Shown here one piece after another: positions 25,396 to 34,598 of a DNA stretch of 55,247 nucleotides. The position numbers and the translations under genes were made by a program. Source of the stretch: an uncultured Duncaniella sp. (GTDB lineage Bacteria; Bacteroidota; Bacteroidia; Bacteroidales; Muribaculaceae); contig CAJTMJ010000020.1 in assembly GCA_910577335.1 (NCBI GenBank), positions 1-55,247 on the forward strand, written 5' to 3'. The notes below the pieces were generated by a model that did not search any database, was not told where the DNA came from, and worked only from the letters and a program-made list of their open reading frames with translations. Position 1 is the stretch's first letter. Every line of letters begins with the position of its first letter.

Positions 25396-26247
25396 ATGCT
25401 AAGAATTGCAATCCAAGCGAAAGGCCGCTTGAATGAAAAGACAATGGCGTTGCTTGCCGACGCAGGTATCTCAGCTTCAGTAGGTAGTCGATCACTTATA
25501 GCCCATGCAAAAGGTTTCCCGGTGGACTTGCTTCTGCTGCGTGACGATGATATACCACAAGCTGTGGCAATGGGGACCGCCGATATAGGGATAGTCGGGC
25601 TAAACGAGGTCGAAGAAAAGAATGTGAATGTGGAGCAAGTGATGAATCTCGGATTCGGCGGTTGCCGTCTGAGCCTTGCCGTGCCCCGCGAAGCCAATTA
25701 CAAAGATTTGAAATGGTTTGAAGGGAAACGCATCGCTACATCATATCCCGGAATACTATCCAGATTCCTGTCACAAAATTCCATAAACGCAGAGATTCAC
25801 ACAATCACCGGCTCGGTAGAGATAGCTCCGGCTATCGGAATGGCAGATTCGATATTCGACATAGTATCATCGGGCGGCACATTGGTGCAAAACGGACTGA
25901 TAGAAGTATTATCGGTACTTGAATCTCAGGCAGTGCTTATCGCAACACCTAATATCTCCCCGGAGAAGCGTGAGGAACTTGACAAACTATGCTTCCGTTT
26001 TCGTTCCATCATTGAAAGTAGAGGGATGAAATATGTGCTCATGAACCTCCCTAAAACATCCTTGGAGGAAGCACTCAACATTCTTCCGGGTATGAAGAGC
26101 CCTACAGTGTTGCATCTCGCCGATCCCAACTGGCTTTCACTACACGCCGTGATACCTGAATCACAGCTGTGGGAAAAGATTGAAGAGCTAAAGGGTATCG
26201 GAGCAGAGGATATCCTCGTGCTGATGCTTGAAAATATAGTAAAGTAA
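25396..26247 (+). CDS. hisG: ATP phosphoribosyltransferase, long form
   Basis: HisG condenses ATP with PRPP, the first and feedback-controlled step of histidine synthesis. LRIAIQAKGRLNEKTMALLA, DIGIVGLNEVEE and the PRPP-binding DSIFDIVSSGGTLVQNGL are diagnostic. At 283 residues it is the long form. Its C-terminal ~75 residues (PTVLHLADPNWLSLHAVIPE onward) are the ACT-like histidine-sensing domain, so no HisZ is needed. It heads a six-gene operon. Confidence 0.96.
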   Translation: MLRIAIQAKGRLNEKTMALLADAGISASVGSRSLIAHAKGFPVDLLLLRDDDIPQAVAMGTADIGIVGLNEVEEKNVNVEQVMNLGFGGCRLSLAVPREANYKDLKWFEGKRIATSYPGILSRFLSQNSINAEIHTITGSVEIAPAIGMADSIFDIVSSGGTLVQNGLIEVLSVLESQAVLIATPNISPEKREELDKLCFRFRSIIESRGMKYVLMNLPKTSLEEALNILPGMKSPTVLHLADPNWLSLHAVIPESQLWEKIEELKGIGAEDILVLMLENIVK

Positions 26248-26261
26248 TACGAATTTTACCA

Positions 26262-27533
26262 ATGAATATATATATCAATCCATCGAGCAAGGATTGGCAC
26301 CGTCTCACCGAAAGGAACATCCCCAATGACCCGGAAGTAGACCGTGCTGTTAAAGATATACTTGAAGATGTGCGCATCCACGGCGATGAAGCCCTGCGAC
26401 GGATGGCGTATCAGTTCGACCATACCTGCATATCCGATTTTGAAGTCTCGAAAGCTGAGATAGAATCCGGATGCGAAGCTGTATCGCCCGAGGTAAAGGA
26501 AGCGATATTGGTCGCCAAAGGGAATATCGAGAAATTCCATTCGGCACAGATGCCAAAGGTGATTGAAGTAGAGACAATGCCGGGTGTGAAATGTATACAG
26601 CGTCCTGTTGCGATTGACCGGGTAGGTCTGTATATTCCCGGAGGGCAAGCACCTTTGTTCTCAACTGTGCTTATGCTCGCCATTCCTGCAAAAATAGCAG
26701 GGTGCAGGGAGATAGTATTATGCACACCACAAAGCAATGACAAGCCGATAGCCCCTGAGATACTTTATGCGGCTTCTATATGCGGTATTGACCACATATA
26801 TCGCATAGGTGGTGCGCAAGCAATAGCGGCAATGGCATACGGCACACCATCCATACCACGTGTCGATAAGATATTCGGTCCCGGCAACCGGTTCGTGACC
26901 AAAGCCAAGCAGCAACTCTCGTCAGTAGTAGCTATTGACATGCCAGCAGGTCCGAGCGAAGTGCTTATTATGGCTGACCATACCGCATCACCCACTTTCG
27001 TGGCAGCCGACATGCTGTCACAGGCTGAGCATGGCAATGACAGTCAGGCAATGTTGGTATGCACCACCGACAAAATAGCATACGCAGTGCGTAGCGAAGT
27101 CGAGAGGCTTGCAACACAGTTGTCACGCACCGGCTCGGTATCAAATTCATTGTCCCACAGTCGCCTTATAGTACTAAATTCGACTGACGACATGATAGGC
27201 TTCGTAAATGAATATGCACCGGAACACCTGATAATCTCAATGGAGAATCCTTGGGAAATAGCCGAGGAGATACGTGCAGCCGGAAGTGTGTTCATAGGCA
27301 ACTACTCCCCTGAAAGTGCGGGTGACTATGCTTCAGGCACCAATCACACACTCCCGACAGGCGGATGGGCACGTTCATATAGCGGCGTTAACATCGATAG
27401 CTTCATGCGTAAAATCACCTATCAGGAATTGACACGCGACGGCATCACCTCGCTCGCTTCGACAATTATAACCATGGCTGACGCAGAGGGACTTGACGCC
27501 CACGCTCTTGCCGTCAAAGTCAGAATAAAATGA
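26262..27533 (+). CDS. hisD: Histidinol dehydrogenase
   Basis: The 423-residue zinc enzyme oxidises L-histidinol to L-histidine with two NAD+, the last step of the pathway. RVGLYIPGGQAPLFSTVLM, KIFGPGNRFVTKAK, DMPAGPSEVLIMAD and the zinc/catalytic region AEHGNDSQAMLV are clear. The C-terminal YASGTNHTLPTGGWARSYSG is also typical. It lies 14 bp after hisG and overlaps hisC by 4 bp (ATGA). Confidence 0.97.
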   Translation: MNIYINPSSKDWHRLTERNIPNDPEVDRAVKDILEDVRIHGDEALRRMAYQFDHTCISDFEVSKAEIESGCEAVSPEVKEAILVAKGNIEKFHSAQMPKVIEVETMPGVKCIQRPVAIDRVGLYIPGGQAPLFSTVLMLAIPAKIAGCREIVLCTPQSNDKPIAPEILYAASICGIDHIYRIGGAQAIAAMAYGTPSIPRVDKIFGPGNRFVTKAKQQLSSVVAIDMPAGPSEVLIMADHTASPTFVAADMLSQAEHGNDSQAMLVCTTDKIAYAVRSEVERLATQLSRTGSVSNSLSHSRLIVLNSTDDMIGFVNEYAPEHLIISMENPWEIAEEIRAAGSVFIGNYSPESAGDYASGTNHTLPTGGWARSYSGVNIDSFMRKITYQELTRDGITSLASTIITMADAEGLDAHALAVKVRIK

Positions 27534-28573
27534 ATCCATTAAAATTCGTTCGTCCCAACATACTCGCATTAGAGCCCTACTCTACCGCCCGTGACGAATT
27601 CAAGGGTGGTGATATATCCGTATGGATAGATGCTAATGAGAGTCCGTATCCTTCAGGTGTTAACCGTTATCCCGATCCACACCACCGAAAGCTCAAGCAT
27701 GAAATAGCGAAGCTGAAAGGTGTGGATGAGAATCAAATTTTTATCGGGGGAGCCGGAAGCGACGAAGCAATTGACCTCTCATTCCGTATATTCTGTCGTC
27801 CGGGAGTAGACAATGCTGTTTCTATTTCGCCAAGCTATGGTGTCTATAAAGTCAGCGCAGCCATTAATGATGTGGAGTTACGTGAGGTTAGTCTCCGAGA
27901 TGACTACACTCTTCCGACTGAAGCACTTCTTGCCGCCGCTGATGAAAACAGCAAGCTACTATGGCTTTGTTCCCCTAACAACCCTACTGCTAACGCATTC
28001 TCAATCGAAGATATGGAATATCTCGCCGACAACTTCAACGGAATAGTGGTTGTGGATGAAGCTTACACCGATTTCTCTTCCTTGCCGTCAATGCTCACGG
28101 TGCTACAGAGACACCCTAATCTGATAGTCCTTCAAACTTTTTCCAAGGCTTGGGGGATGGCTTCGTTGCGTATCGGCATGGCATTCGCCGCTCCGGAGAT
28201 TGCAGAACTTTACGGAAGAGTCAAATATCCATACAACATCAACGGACCTACTCAGGAGGAACTTCTCAGACGCATCGAATCAACCGATATATCAGCTCAG
28301 GTCCAAGAAATCATATCGGAACGGAAACATCTGTCCAAGGAACTTTCAAAGAATCCGATTGTCAGGAAGATATTCCATTCCGATGCCAATTTCATACTTG
28401 TGAAATTCGATGATCCGGATACCATATATGATTATCTGATAAGCAACGGCGTAATCGTGCGCAACCGTAACCGGGTGAAAGGCTGTGAAGGCACATTGCG
28501 TATCACTGTTGGCACACCTGAGGAAAACGCCAAGGTAATAAGCCTGCTTAATGCCCTAACTCCACACCAATAA
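27530..28573 (+). CDS. hisC: Histidinol-phosphate aminotransferase
   Basis: This 347-residue fold-type I PLP enzyme converts imidazole acetol phosphate to histidinol phosphate. WIDANESPYPSGVNRYPDPH, IFIGGAGSDEAIDL, LCSPNNPTAN, VVVDEAYTDF and the PLP-lysine motif TFSKAWGMASLRIG are seen in order. The start overlaps the hisD stop, implying coupled translation. hisB follows after 7 bp. Confidence 0.96.
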   Translation: MNPLKFVRPNILALEPYSTARDEFKGGDISVWIDANESPYPSGVNRYPDPHHRKLKHEIAKLKGVDENQIFIGGAGSDEAIDLSFRIFCRPGVDNAVSISPSYGVYKVSAAINDVELREVSLRDDYTLPTEALLAAADENSKLLWLCSPNNPTANAFSIEDMEYLADNFNGIVVVDEAYTDFSSLPSMLTVLQRHPNLIVLQTFSKAWGMASLRIGMAFAAPEIAELYGRVKYPYNINGPTQEELLRRIESTDISAQVQEIISERKHLSKELSKNPIVRKIFHSDANFILVKFDDPDTIYDYLISNGVIVRNRNRVKGCEGTLRITVGTPEENAKVISLLNALTPHQ

Positions 28574-28580
28574 GAGATAA

Positions 28581-29675
28581 ATGAAAAAAGCAATATTCAT
28601 AGATCGTGACGGCACTATCATAAAGGAGCCGGACGATGAGCAGATTGACTCGTTAGAAAAACTCGAATTCGTCCCGGGTGCCATATCCGGACTTCGCTCT
28701 CTAATGAACAGGGGTTATGAACTTGTAATGGTTTCTAACCAAGACGGACTCGGCACACTGTCATTCCCCGAGGAAACATTTTATCCGGCGCACAACAAAA
28801 TGCTTGACACGCTTAGGGGTGAAGGTGTAGTGTTTGACAACATACTCATTGACCGTTCTTTCCCTGCCGACAATGCTCCGACACGCAAGCCGCACACAGG
28901 AATGTTAACGTCGTATATGGCAGGCGACTATGACCTTGCAGAATCATTTGTGATAGGTGACCGACTCACCGATGTGCAGCTTGCAAAAAATCTCGGAGCA
29001 AAAGGGATACTTATAGCATCGGGAGATGAGAAGCCGGACGGATGCGTCTTAATGACCACCAACTGGGGAGAAATAGCACGTCACATACTCTCGTCTGACC
29101 GTAAAGTAACCATAGAACGAAACACGTCAGAGACACAGATAAAAGTGACCCTCGACCTTGACGGTCACGGAGAGTCGCATATCGACTCAGGGCTTAAATT
29201 CCTTGACCACATGTTATGGCAACTCCCCCATCATGCCGGAGTGACACTTGATGTGCGATGCCACGGTGATCTTGAAGTGGATGAACATCACTCCATGGAG
29301 GATCTTGCCATCACGTTAGGGCAAGCCATCGACCGTGCGCTTGGTTCAAAACGAGGCATTGACAGATATGGATTTGTACTCCCAATGGATGAATGTCGGG
29401 CAATGGTACTCCTTGATTTTGGAGGAAGAGCCGATTTCCTGTGGGATGTAGAATTCACACGTGAATATGTTGGTGACACCCCTACCGAGATGTATAAACA
29501 TTTCTTTAAATCGCTCTGTGTTGCGATGCGTTGCAATCTACAAATCAGCGCCAAGGGTGAGAACAACCATCATCTTATAGAAGCAGTGTTCAAGGCTTTT
29601 GCAAGAGCTATCCGTATGGCTATACGACGAGATCTGTTCAGTTACGAACTCCCTTCAAGCAAGGGTGTGCTATAA
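28581..29675 (+). CDS. hisB: Bifunctional histidinol-phosphatase / imidazoleglycerol-phosphate dehydratase
   Basis: The 364-residue protein fuses two enzymes. Residues 1-165 are a HAD phosphatase (FIDRDGTIIKEPDDEQ with the DxD nucleophile, and VIGDRLTDVQLAKNLGAKG) that removes phosphate from histidinol phosphate. Residues 170-364 are the dehydratase, with the manganese-binding FLDHMLWQLPHHAGV, EVDEHHSMEDLAITLGQA and NNHHLIEAVFKAFARA. The fusion is the same as in enterics and most Bacteroidetes. Confidence 0.97.
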   Translation: MKKAIFIDRDGTIIKEPDDEQIDSLEKLEFVPGAISGLRSLMNRGYELVMVSNQDGLGTLSFPEETFYPAHNKMLDTLRGEGVVFDNILIDRSFPADNAPTRKPHTGMLTSYMAGDYDLAESFVIGDRLTDVQLAKNLGAKGILIASGDEKPDGCVLMTTNWGEIARHILSSDRKVTIERNTSETQIKVTLDLDGHGESHIDSGLKFLDHMLWQLPHHAGVTLDVRCHGDLEVDEHHSMEDLAITLGQAIDRALGSKRGIDRYGFVLPMDECRAMVLLDFGGRADFLWDVEFTREYVGDTPTEMYKHFFKSLCVAMRCNLQISAKGENNHHLIEAVFKAFARAIRMAIRRDLFSYELPSSKGVL

Positions 29676-29716
29676 GAGGTGGTTTAATAACCTCTAAAAC
29701 CTGTAATTTTCGATGT

Positions 29717-30304
29717 ATGATAGCGATTATAGATTATAAAATGGGAAACTTGCGCTCGGTTCAGAATGCTCTGTCACGTCTCGGAGCCGAATGGGTTGTC
29801 ACATCCGATCATAATGTGATACGAAGCGCAAGCCATGTCCTGTTGCCGGGTGTAGGAAATGACGCAGAGGCAATGGCAAATCTGCGGGAACGCAACCTGT
29901 GCGAAGTGATTCGAGATTTACGCCATCCTGTCCTTGGGATATGTGTTGGTATGCAAGTGATGTGCCGTGACTCCGAGGAAGGGAATGTGGAATGTCTTAA
30001 CATATTCGACGCCCATGTGAAGCGATTCCCTGCCGAACCGGACTTAAAAATACCGCATGTTGGCTGGAACAATATTGCCAACCTTGACTCCAAACTATTC
30101 AAAGGGATTGAGCCGGGTGAACATGTATACTATGTACATTCATATTATGCAAATCTCTGCCCTGACACTATCGCAACAACCCGTTACGGCTCAACAATGT
30201 TCAGTGCGGCTTTAAAATATGAAAATTTCTACGGCACCCAGTTCCATCCCGAAAAAAGCGGTGATGTGGGTGAACGTATAATCCAAAATTTCCTCAACCT
30301 ATGA
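29717..30304 (+). CDS. hisH: Imidazole glycerol phosphate synthase, glutamine amidotransferase subunit
   Basis: HisH, 195 residues, hydrolyses glutamine and channels ammonia to HisF. The class I amidotransferase nucleophile is in LGICVGMQVM, the histidine and glutamate in GTQFHPEKSG, and the opening MIAIIDYKMGNLRSVQNAL is typical. HisF, its obligate partner, is not encoded in this window. The gene overlaps hisA by 4 bp. Confidence 0.96.
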   Translation: MIAIIDYKMGNLRSVQNALSRLGAEWVVTSDHNVIRSASHVLLPGVGNDAEAMANLRERNLCEVIRDLRHPVLGICVGMQVMCRDSEEGNVECLNIFDAHVKRFPAEPDLKIPHVGWNNIANLDSKLFKGIEPGEHVYYVHSYYANLCPDTIATTRYGSTMFSAALKYENFYGTQFHPEKSGDVGERIIQNFLNL

Positions 30305-31023
30305 TACAGATTATCCCGGCTATAGATTTGATTGATGGTAAATGTGTCCGTCTTTCCCAAGGTGACTACGGGCAATGCACTCGCTATGACGCATCGCCTG
30401 TGGATATGGCAAAACGATTTCTCGACGCAGGCATGAGCCGCATACATGTGGTGGACCTTGATGGAGCGAAGGCGAGCAACCCCAAGAATCTGTTGACACT
30501 TGAAAAAATCGCATCAATTGACGGGGTGGAGGTCGAATGGGGAGGAGGAATCAAAACCGACGATGCCCTTCGTGACACATTCAACGCCGGAGCTATGTAT
30601 GCGATAATCGGAAGCATCGCTGTGAAATCACCCGACTTGTTCACCCGATGGCTTAAAACACATGGCGGTGACAGGCTTGTGCTTGGCGCTGATGCAAAAG
30701 ATGGGAAAGTGGCTGTATCTGGATGGTTGGAAGAGACCTCCAAAACAATTTCTGATCTCATCAACGAATTTATACCCGCAGGTCTTAATCAGGCAATATG
30801 CACTGACATTTCAAAAGACGGTATGTTGGAAGGACCATCTTTCGATTTGTACACAGGTCTTCAATCGGAATTTCCCGATGTCATCTTCACAGTGTCGGGA
30901 GGCATCAGCTCTATCGATGACATTATAAAGCTTAACGAACTCGGACTGAAACGTGTCATTACCGGCAAGGCACTTTATGAAAATCGCATAACGCTCCCTC
31001 AGATCACCCAATTAATATCCTGA
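30301..31023 (+). CDS. hisA: ProFAR isomerase (phosphoribosylformimino-AICAR-phosphate isomerase)
   Basis: A 240-residue TIM-barrel isomerase, fourth step of the pathway. IIPAIDLIDGKCVRLSQGDY has the first catalytic aspartate, then VEWGGGIKTDDALRD and the second half ICTDISKDGMLEGPS with the second aspartate, and VSGGISSIDDI. It is intact and ends the operon; hisF and hisIE, which commonly follow, are absent. Confidence 0.96.
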   Translation: MIQIIPAIDLIDGKCVRLSQGDYGQCTRYDASPVDMAKRFLDAGMSRIHVVDLDGAKASNPKNLLTLEKIASIDGVEVEWGGGIKTDDALRDTFNAGAMYAIIGSIAVKSPDLFTRWLKTHGGDRLVLGADAKDGKVAVSGWLEETSKTISDLINEFIPAGLNQAICTDISKDGMLEGPSFDLYTGLQSEFPDVIFTVSGGISSIDDIIKLNELGLKRVITGKALYENRITLPQITQLIS

Positions 31024-31056
31024 GCAGTTAACGTCACGTTTTCTCTATATTCATAT

Positions 31057-31097
31057 AAAAAGCACACTCCACGCTCAAATCGAACGTGGAGTGTGTC
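31057..31097. terminator. Terminator between hisA and the convergent membrane-protein gene
   Basis: CACACTCCACG (31063-31073) and CGTGGAGTGTG (31085-31095) form a perfect 11-bp stem. On the minus strand it is followed by CTTTTTATATG, a good U-tract for the gene ending at 31127. On the plus strand the U-tract is poor, so it may be a weaker stop for the his operon. Confidence 0.78.
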
Positions 31098-31126
31098 GTG
31101 TAATATAATCAGTCTTAGGGTTTATA

Positions 31127-31546
31127 TCACTTAATATGCGAAGTCTGTTTATCGTCAGTCAAATATATCTTCTGAACTTCAACTTCCTGAACATCTGCCA
31201 AAGAGGAATAGCTGGCATTTAAAGCAAAACCAATGAATGTCACTGCGGCAGCTGCTGATACAATGCCGAGAAGCATCGGTAGGTCAAACTTAATCCCTAC
31301 AGCCAACAGTGTTACCCAGAATATGCCACAAGCACATCTGCTAACCCAGCGGTTAGTATGCACCGAAGTCGGTTTTGCGGCAATAAACCATGCCAAGTAG
31401 AAAACTATGCCGATTATCGCCAGCAACTCCACCTGAGCTGCAATGGGATTATTGAAAATCACAAACGATAGATTTCCAATAATGAAAATAATCGCTAAAA
31501 AATTCAGTACTGTGCTATTAAAAAGCATTTTTAAGCGTGAAGTCAT
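31127..31546 (-). CDS. Small multi-pass membrane protein, unknown family
   Basis: I do not recognise this 139-residue protein. It has four hydrophobic segments, roughly residues 14-32, 38-56, 68-88 and 89-108, and a ~30-residue charged tail ending in TDDKQTSHIK that would lie in the cytoplasm or periplasm. No catalytic motif is visible. It follows the SulP gene by 90 bp, in which a TAATTTTG box (31632-31639, minus strand) overlaps the SulP stop codon, so it may have its own promoter. Confidence 0.7.
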   Translation of the reverse strand: MTSRLKMLFNSTVLNFLAIIFIIGNLSFVIFNNPIAAQVELLAIIGIVFYLAWFIAAKPTSVHTNRWVSRCACGIFWVTLLAVGIKFDLPMLLGIVSAAAAVTFIGFALNASYSSLADVQEVEVQKIYLTDDKQTSHIK

Positions 31547-31636
31547 ATAATACCATTTTTATCTTTAACATTCACAACACACTTAAACACAAAATTGTTT
31601 AACCGCACACCAGAACTTTAACATTAGTTAACAAAA

Positions 31637-33316
31637 TTACTCTTTCGAGGCGATTTTGTTAGCCATAACTACAGCTTTGGTTATATGGTCGCATATATGA
31701 TCATCCCCTATCAAGCGGTTCACACCGGCATGTTCCAATGCGGCACGAACATTATCCTTGACACCTGACAGCACGACCTGTATACCCTCCTGATGCGAAG
31801 AGTTTATAAGTATCTCAAGGTTGTGGATACCTGTTGAATCAATGAACGGCACCTTACGCATACGTATGATACGCACTACAGGTTTTGAGCCAAGGGTGGT
31901 ACGCATAAGTTCATCAAACTTAGTTGCGACTCCAAAGAAGAACGGACCGTCAATTTCATACACCTCCACGCCGGGATTCACATTAAGCACCTCATGGATG
32001 GTTGTCTCCGAACCTTCGGCAATATCAAGTTGCTCTGAGTATACCTTGATCTGGGTATTTTCCATCACACGACGAAGGAATAGTATCACCGCAAGGAGCA
32101 AGCCCATCTCTATAGCGATGGTAAGATCGAATATCACAGTGAGGAAGAATGTAACTGCAAGCACTGATATATCACTCTTCGGGTTATGGAATATTGCACG
32201 TATCGTACGCCAACCGCTCATGTTGTAGCTCACCACAATAAGCACTGCCGCAAGACAAGCCATAGGCACGAGATTGATAAGCGGCATAAGGAAAAGGAAG
32301 ATTAGCAGGAGTACCACTGCATGTATCACACCGGCTACGGGAGTACGTCCGCCGTTAGTTATATTAGTCATTGTACGTGCAATAGCACCGGTGACAGGTA
32401 TGCCACCGAAGAATGGCACCACGATATTAGCAAATCCCTGTCCCATTAGCTCAGTGTTGCTGTTGGTGCGAGAGCCTGTCACACCGTCAGCCACAGTGGC
32501 TGAAAGAAGCGACTCGATGGCACCGAGAATAGCGATGGTGAAAGCCGAGGGAAGAAGGCGGTTAATTGTCGCCATGTTTAACTCAAATCCGTGAGGCTGC
32601 GGTATGTCAGTGGGAAGTGAGCCGAAACGGTCACCGATAGTCTCCACCTCTATACCCGGAACAATCGACACTATTGCTGTGACAATAATTATTGCCAAAA
32701 GCGCACCGGGAAGACGACGGGAAATTTTAGGTGTTATAACAATGATGATAAGAGCGACAAGACCCACACAGAGAGTCATCCAATCGATATTACCGAAATT
32801 TGACAAGTACATCCCCCACTTCGGTATAAATTCGCTTGGCACATTCTTCAGCCCGAGACCGAAAAAGTCGTTCATCTGAGTTGAGAAGATGGTCACAGCG
32901 ATACCGGCTGTGAAACCGACCACAATAGGATAAGGGATGAATTTGATCACGGTTCCCAATCGGAAAAGTCCGAGCGCCACGAGTATAAGACCCGCCATAA
33001 ATGTGGCTATAGCAAGACCTTCAAGACCGAATGTGGCTATAATATTATAAACTATCACGATAAATGCACCGGTAGGACCGCCGATCTGAACCGAACAACC
33101 ACCTGCTACCGACACTAAGAAACCACCAATAATAGCTGTGATAAGACCGATTGTAGGGCTTACACCACTCGCTATACCGAACGCAATAGCCAAAGGAAGC
33201 GCCACAATACCGACAACAATACCGGCAATCAAATCGCTCTTGAATTTTTCCATTGAATAATGACCTAAGGCGGAAACCAATTTCGGCCTGAAGTCAATCG
33301 AACCTGAAAGAGTCAT
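31637..33316 (-). CDS. SulP-family inorganic anion transporter with STAS domain
   Basis: A 559-residue inner-membrane carrier of the SLC26/SulP family, which takes up sulfate, bicarbonate or other anions. The N-terminal DLIAGIVVGIVALPLAIAFG and the following QIGGPTGAFIVIVYN are the conserved first and third helices. About 10-14 hydrophobic helices run to residue ~410. A cytoplasmic STAS domain (about 440-550) has VPFIDSTGIHNLEILINSS with the phosphorylatable Ser/Thr site. The substrate cannot be told from sequence; no sulfate-assimilation or carbonic anhydrase gene is adjacent. Confidence 0.93.
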   Translation of the reverse strand: MTLSGSIDFRPKLVSALGHYSMEKFKSDLIAGIVVGIVALPLAIAFGIASGVSPTIGLITAIIGGFLVSVAGGCSVQIGGPTGAFIVIVYNIIATFGLEGLAIATFMAGLILVALGLFRLGTVIKFIPYPIVVGFTAGIAVTIFSTQMNDFFGLGLKNVPSEFIPKWGMYLSNFGNIDWMTLCVGLVALIIIVITPKISRRLPGALLAIIIVTAIVSIVPGIEVETIGDRFGSLPTDIPQPHGFELNMATINRLLPSAFTIAILGAIESLLSATVADGVTGSRTNSNTELMGQGFANIVVPFFGGIPVTGAIARTMTNITNGGRTPVAGVIHAVVLLLIFLFLMPLINLVPMACLAAVLIVVSYNMSGWRTIRAIFHNPKSDISVLAVTFFLTVIFDLTIAIEMGLLLAVILFLRRVMENTQIKVYSEQLDIAEGSETTIHEVLNVNPGVEVYEIDGPFFFGVATKFDELMRTTLGSKPVVRIIRMRKVPFIDSTGIHNLEILINSSHQEGIQVVLSGVKDNVRAALEHAGVNRLIGDDHICDHITKAVVMANKIASKE

Positions 33317-33368
33317 GTCAATCTTTTTCTTATAAAAATACCTTAAAACTTAATCCATCGCTTAGGCA

Positions 33369-33504
33369 CTGTTGCAAAATGATGCTTTTCTCCTTGATGT
33401 ATGGATATTCCCTCGGAATATCCATACATCAAATATCTTATTTTCCGTCTGCTATATTCGGATGCTCCATGGAGCATCCCTACGACTAACACTTTTTGCA
33501 ACAG
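33369..33504. repeat. 136-bp element with inverted ends and internal palindromes
   Basis: CTGTTGCAAAA (33369-33379) and TTTTGCAACAG (33494-33504) are perfect 11-bp inverted ends. Inside lie GATGTATGGATATTCC (33396-33411) with its complement GGAATATCCATACATC (33415-33430), a 16-bp stem with a 3-nt loop. There is also the 18-bp perfect palindrome GATGCTCCATGGAGCATC (33461-33478). It could be a MITE-like remnant or a structured leader of the SulP mRNA. Confidence 0.6.
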
Positions 33505-33606
33505 CTTCTCAATTATGGCTGCAAAATTACAAAAAAGTATTAAAATATCCTAATAATATATGTTTTATAACATATTTTTGGCAAAAATACTCCTCCACAA
33601 AATAAA

Positions 33607-33650
33607 CAAGACACTAATCCGGCACAAAAATGTCCCCGGTTAGTGTCTTG
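33607..33650 (-). terminator. Terminator of prmA
   Basis: CAAGACACTAA-T-CCGG (33607-33622) pairs with CCGGTTAGTGTCTTG (33636-33650), a 15-bp stem with one bulged base. On the minus strand it is followed by TTTATTTTG. It lies 23 bp beyond the prmA stop. Confidence 0.82.
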
Positions 33651-33673
33651 TTATGATTCAATATAGATATTTT

Positions 33674-34519
33674 TTACTTCTTCGTCAGCTTAAGGCATGA
33701 CCAGTTATTGTCAACCGAATGTGAGAGGTATTCTAAGCCGAGAGGGGTTGCCGTTTCAAGTATTACGGGAATATCCGATTCGTAGAAACCGCTCAAAAGC
33801 ATTGTCGCACCGGAAGCGAGAGTTGAGACGTATGCCGGAAGATCGGCAGTGATGATGTTACGATTGATATTAGCGATGAAGAGATCCACATCCTTAATAT
33901 TTGAAAGTAAGGCAGCGTCACCAAGATGTATGTCCACCAATTCCGCATTGTTAAGTCTGAGGTTCTCACAAGCGTTAGTATAAGCGAACTCATCTATCTC
34001 AATCGCATCTATTCTCTTCGCCCCGCGCATAGCCGCAAGAATAGCAAGTATACCTGTGCCGGTACCCATATCCACGACATTGCGCCCCTGAAGATTCATT
34101 GACAACAACTGACGCAGAATCAAGCTTGTGGTGGAATGATGTCCGGTGCCGAATGCCATTTTGGGGTCAATCACTATGTCGTATCTACATTCCGGGATAT
34201 CTTTATGGAACGAACTATGTATCACGCACTTGTCATCAATAACTATCGGCTGAAAATAATTCTTCTCCCACTCCTTATTCCAATCCTGCCCTTCTACGAC
34301 AGTGGCTTTAGGCTTTATATCACACTCAAACGGAAAATCGGATATTACCTCTGCGAGCTTATCATCAGAAAACATTTCAGCTTTAATATAAGCCGTAAGC
34401 CCGGTCTCATCGGGCACGAAACTTTCAAACCCCGCTTCTGCAAGCAGAGCCGCAAGCACATCGGTATGCATCTCGTCACATGGAGTGACATCAAGACGCA
34501 CTTCTACATAATCGTTCAC
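33674..34519 (-). CDS. prmA: Ribosomal protein L11 methyltransferase
   Basis: PrmA methylates lysines and the N-terminus of ribosomal protein uL11 with AdoMet. The 281-residue protein has the small N-terminal substrate domain (about 1-90) and a class I methyltransferase domain. The latter shows DPKMAFGTGHHSTTSLILRQ, the AdoMet loop VVDMGTGTGILAILAAMRGA and the catalytic-site LFIANINRN (equivalent to the NxxxN motif). Length and motif order are normal. It ends the minus-strand block before the SulP genes. Confidence 0.94.
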   Translation of the reverse strand: MNDYVEVRLDVTPCDEMHTDVLAALLAEAGFESFVPDETGLTAYIKAEMFSDDKLAEVISDFPFECDIKPKATVVEGQDWNKEWEKNYFQPIVIDDKCVIHSSFHKDIPECRYDIVIDPKMAFGTGHHSTTSLILRQLLSMNLQGRNVVDMGTGTGILAILAAMRGAKRIDAIEIDEFAYTNACENLRLNNAELVDIHLGDAALLSNIKDVDLFIANINRNIITADLPAYVSTLASGATMLLSGFYESDIPVILETATPLGLEYLSHSVDNNWSCLKLTKK

Positions 34520-34598
34520 TATCTAAATTACTTTGAAAATAATATAATGTATGAATGTTAAAAGATCTGCTCAACCTATCTTCGCAAGAGTTTAGAGA

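Larger units (their letters stand above)
33317..33673. other. Intergenic region with nested palindromes and a terminator
   Basis: No gene is seen in these 357 bp. The stretch holds the inverted-repeat element at 33369-33504, minus-strand TAnnTTTG boxes at 33522-33529 (TAATTTTG) and 33582-33589 (TATTTTTG) that could serve the SulP gene, and the prmA terminator at 33607-33650. Confidence 0.7.
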
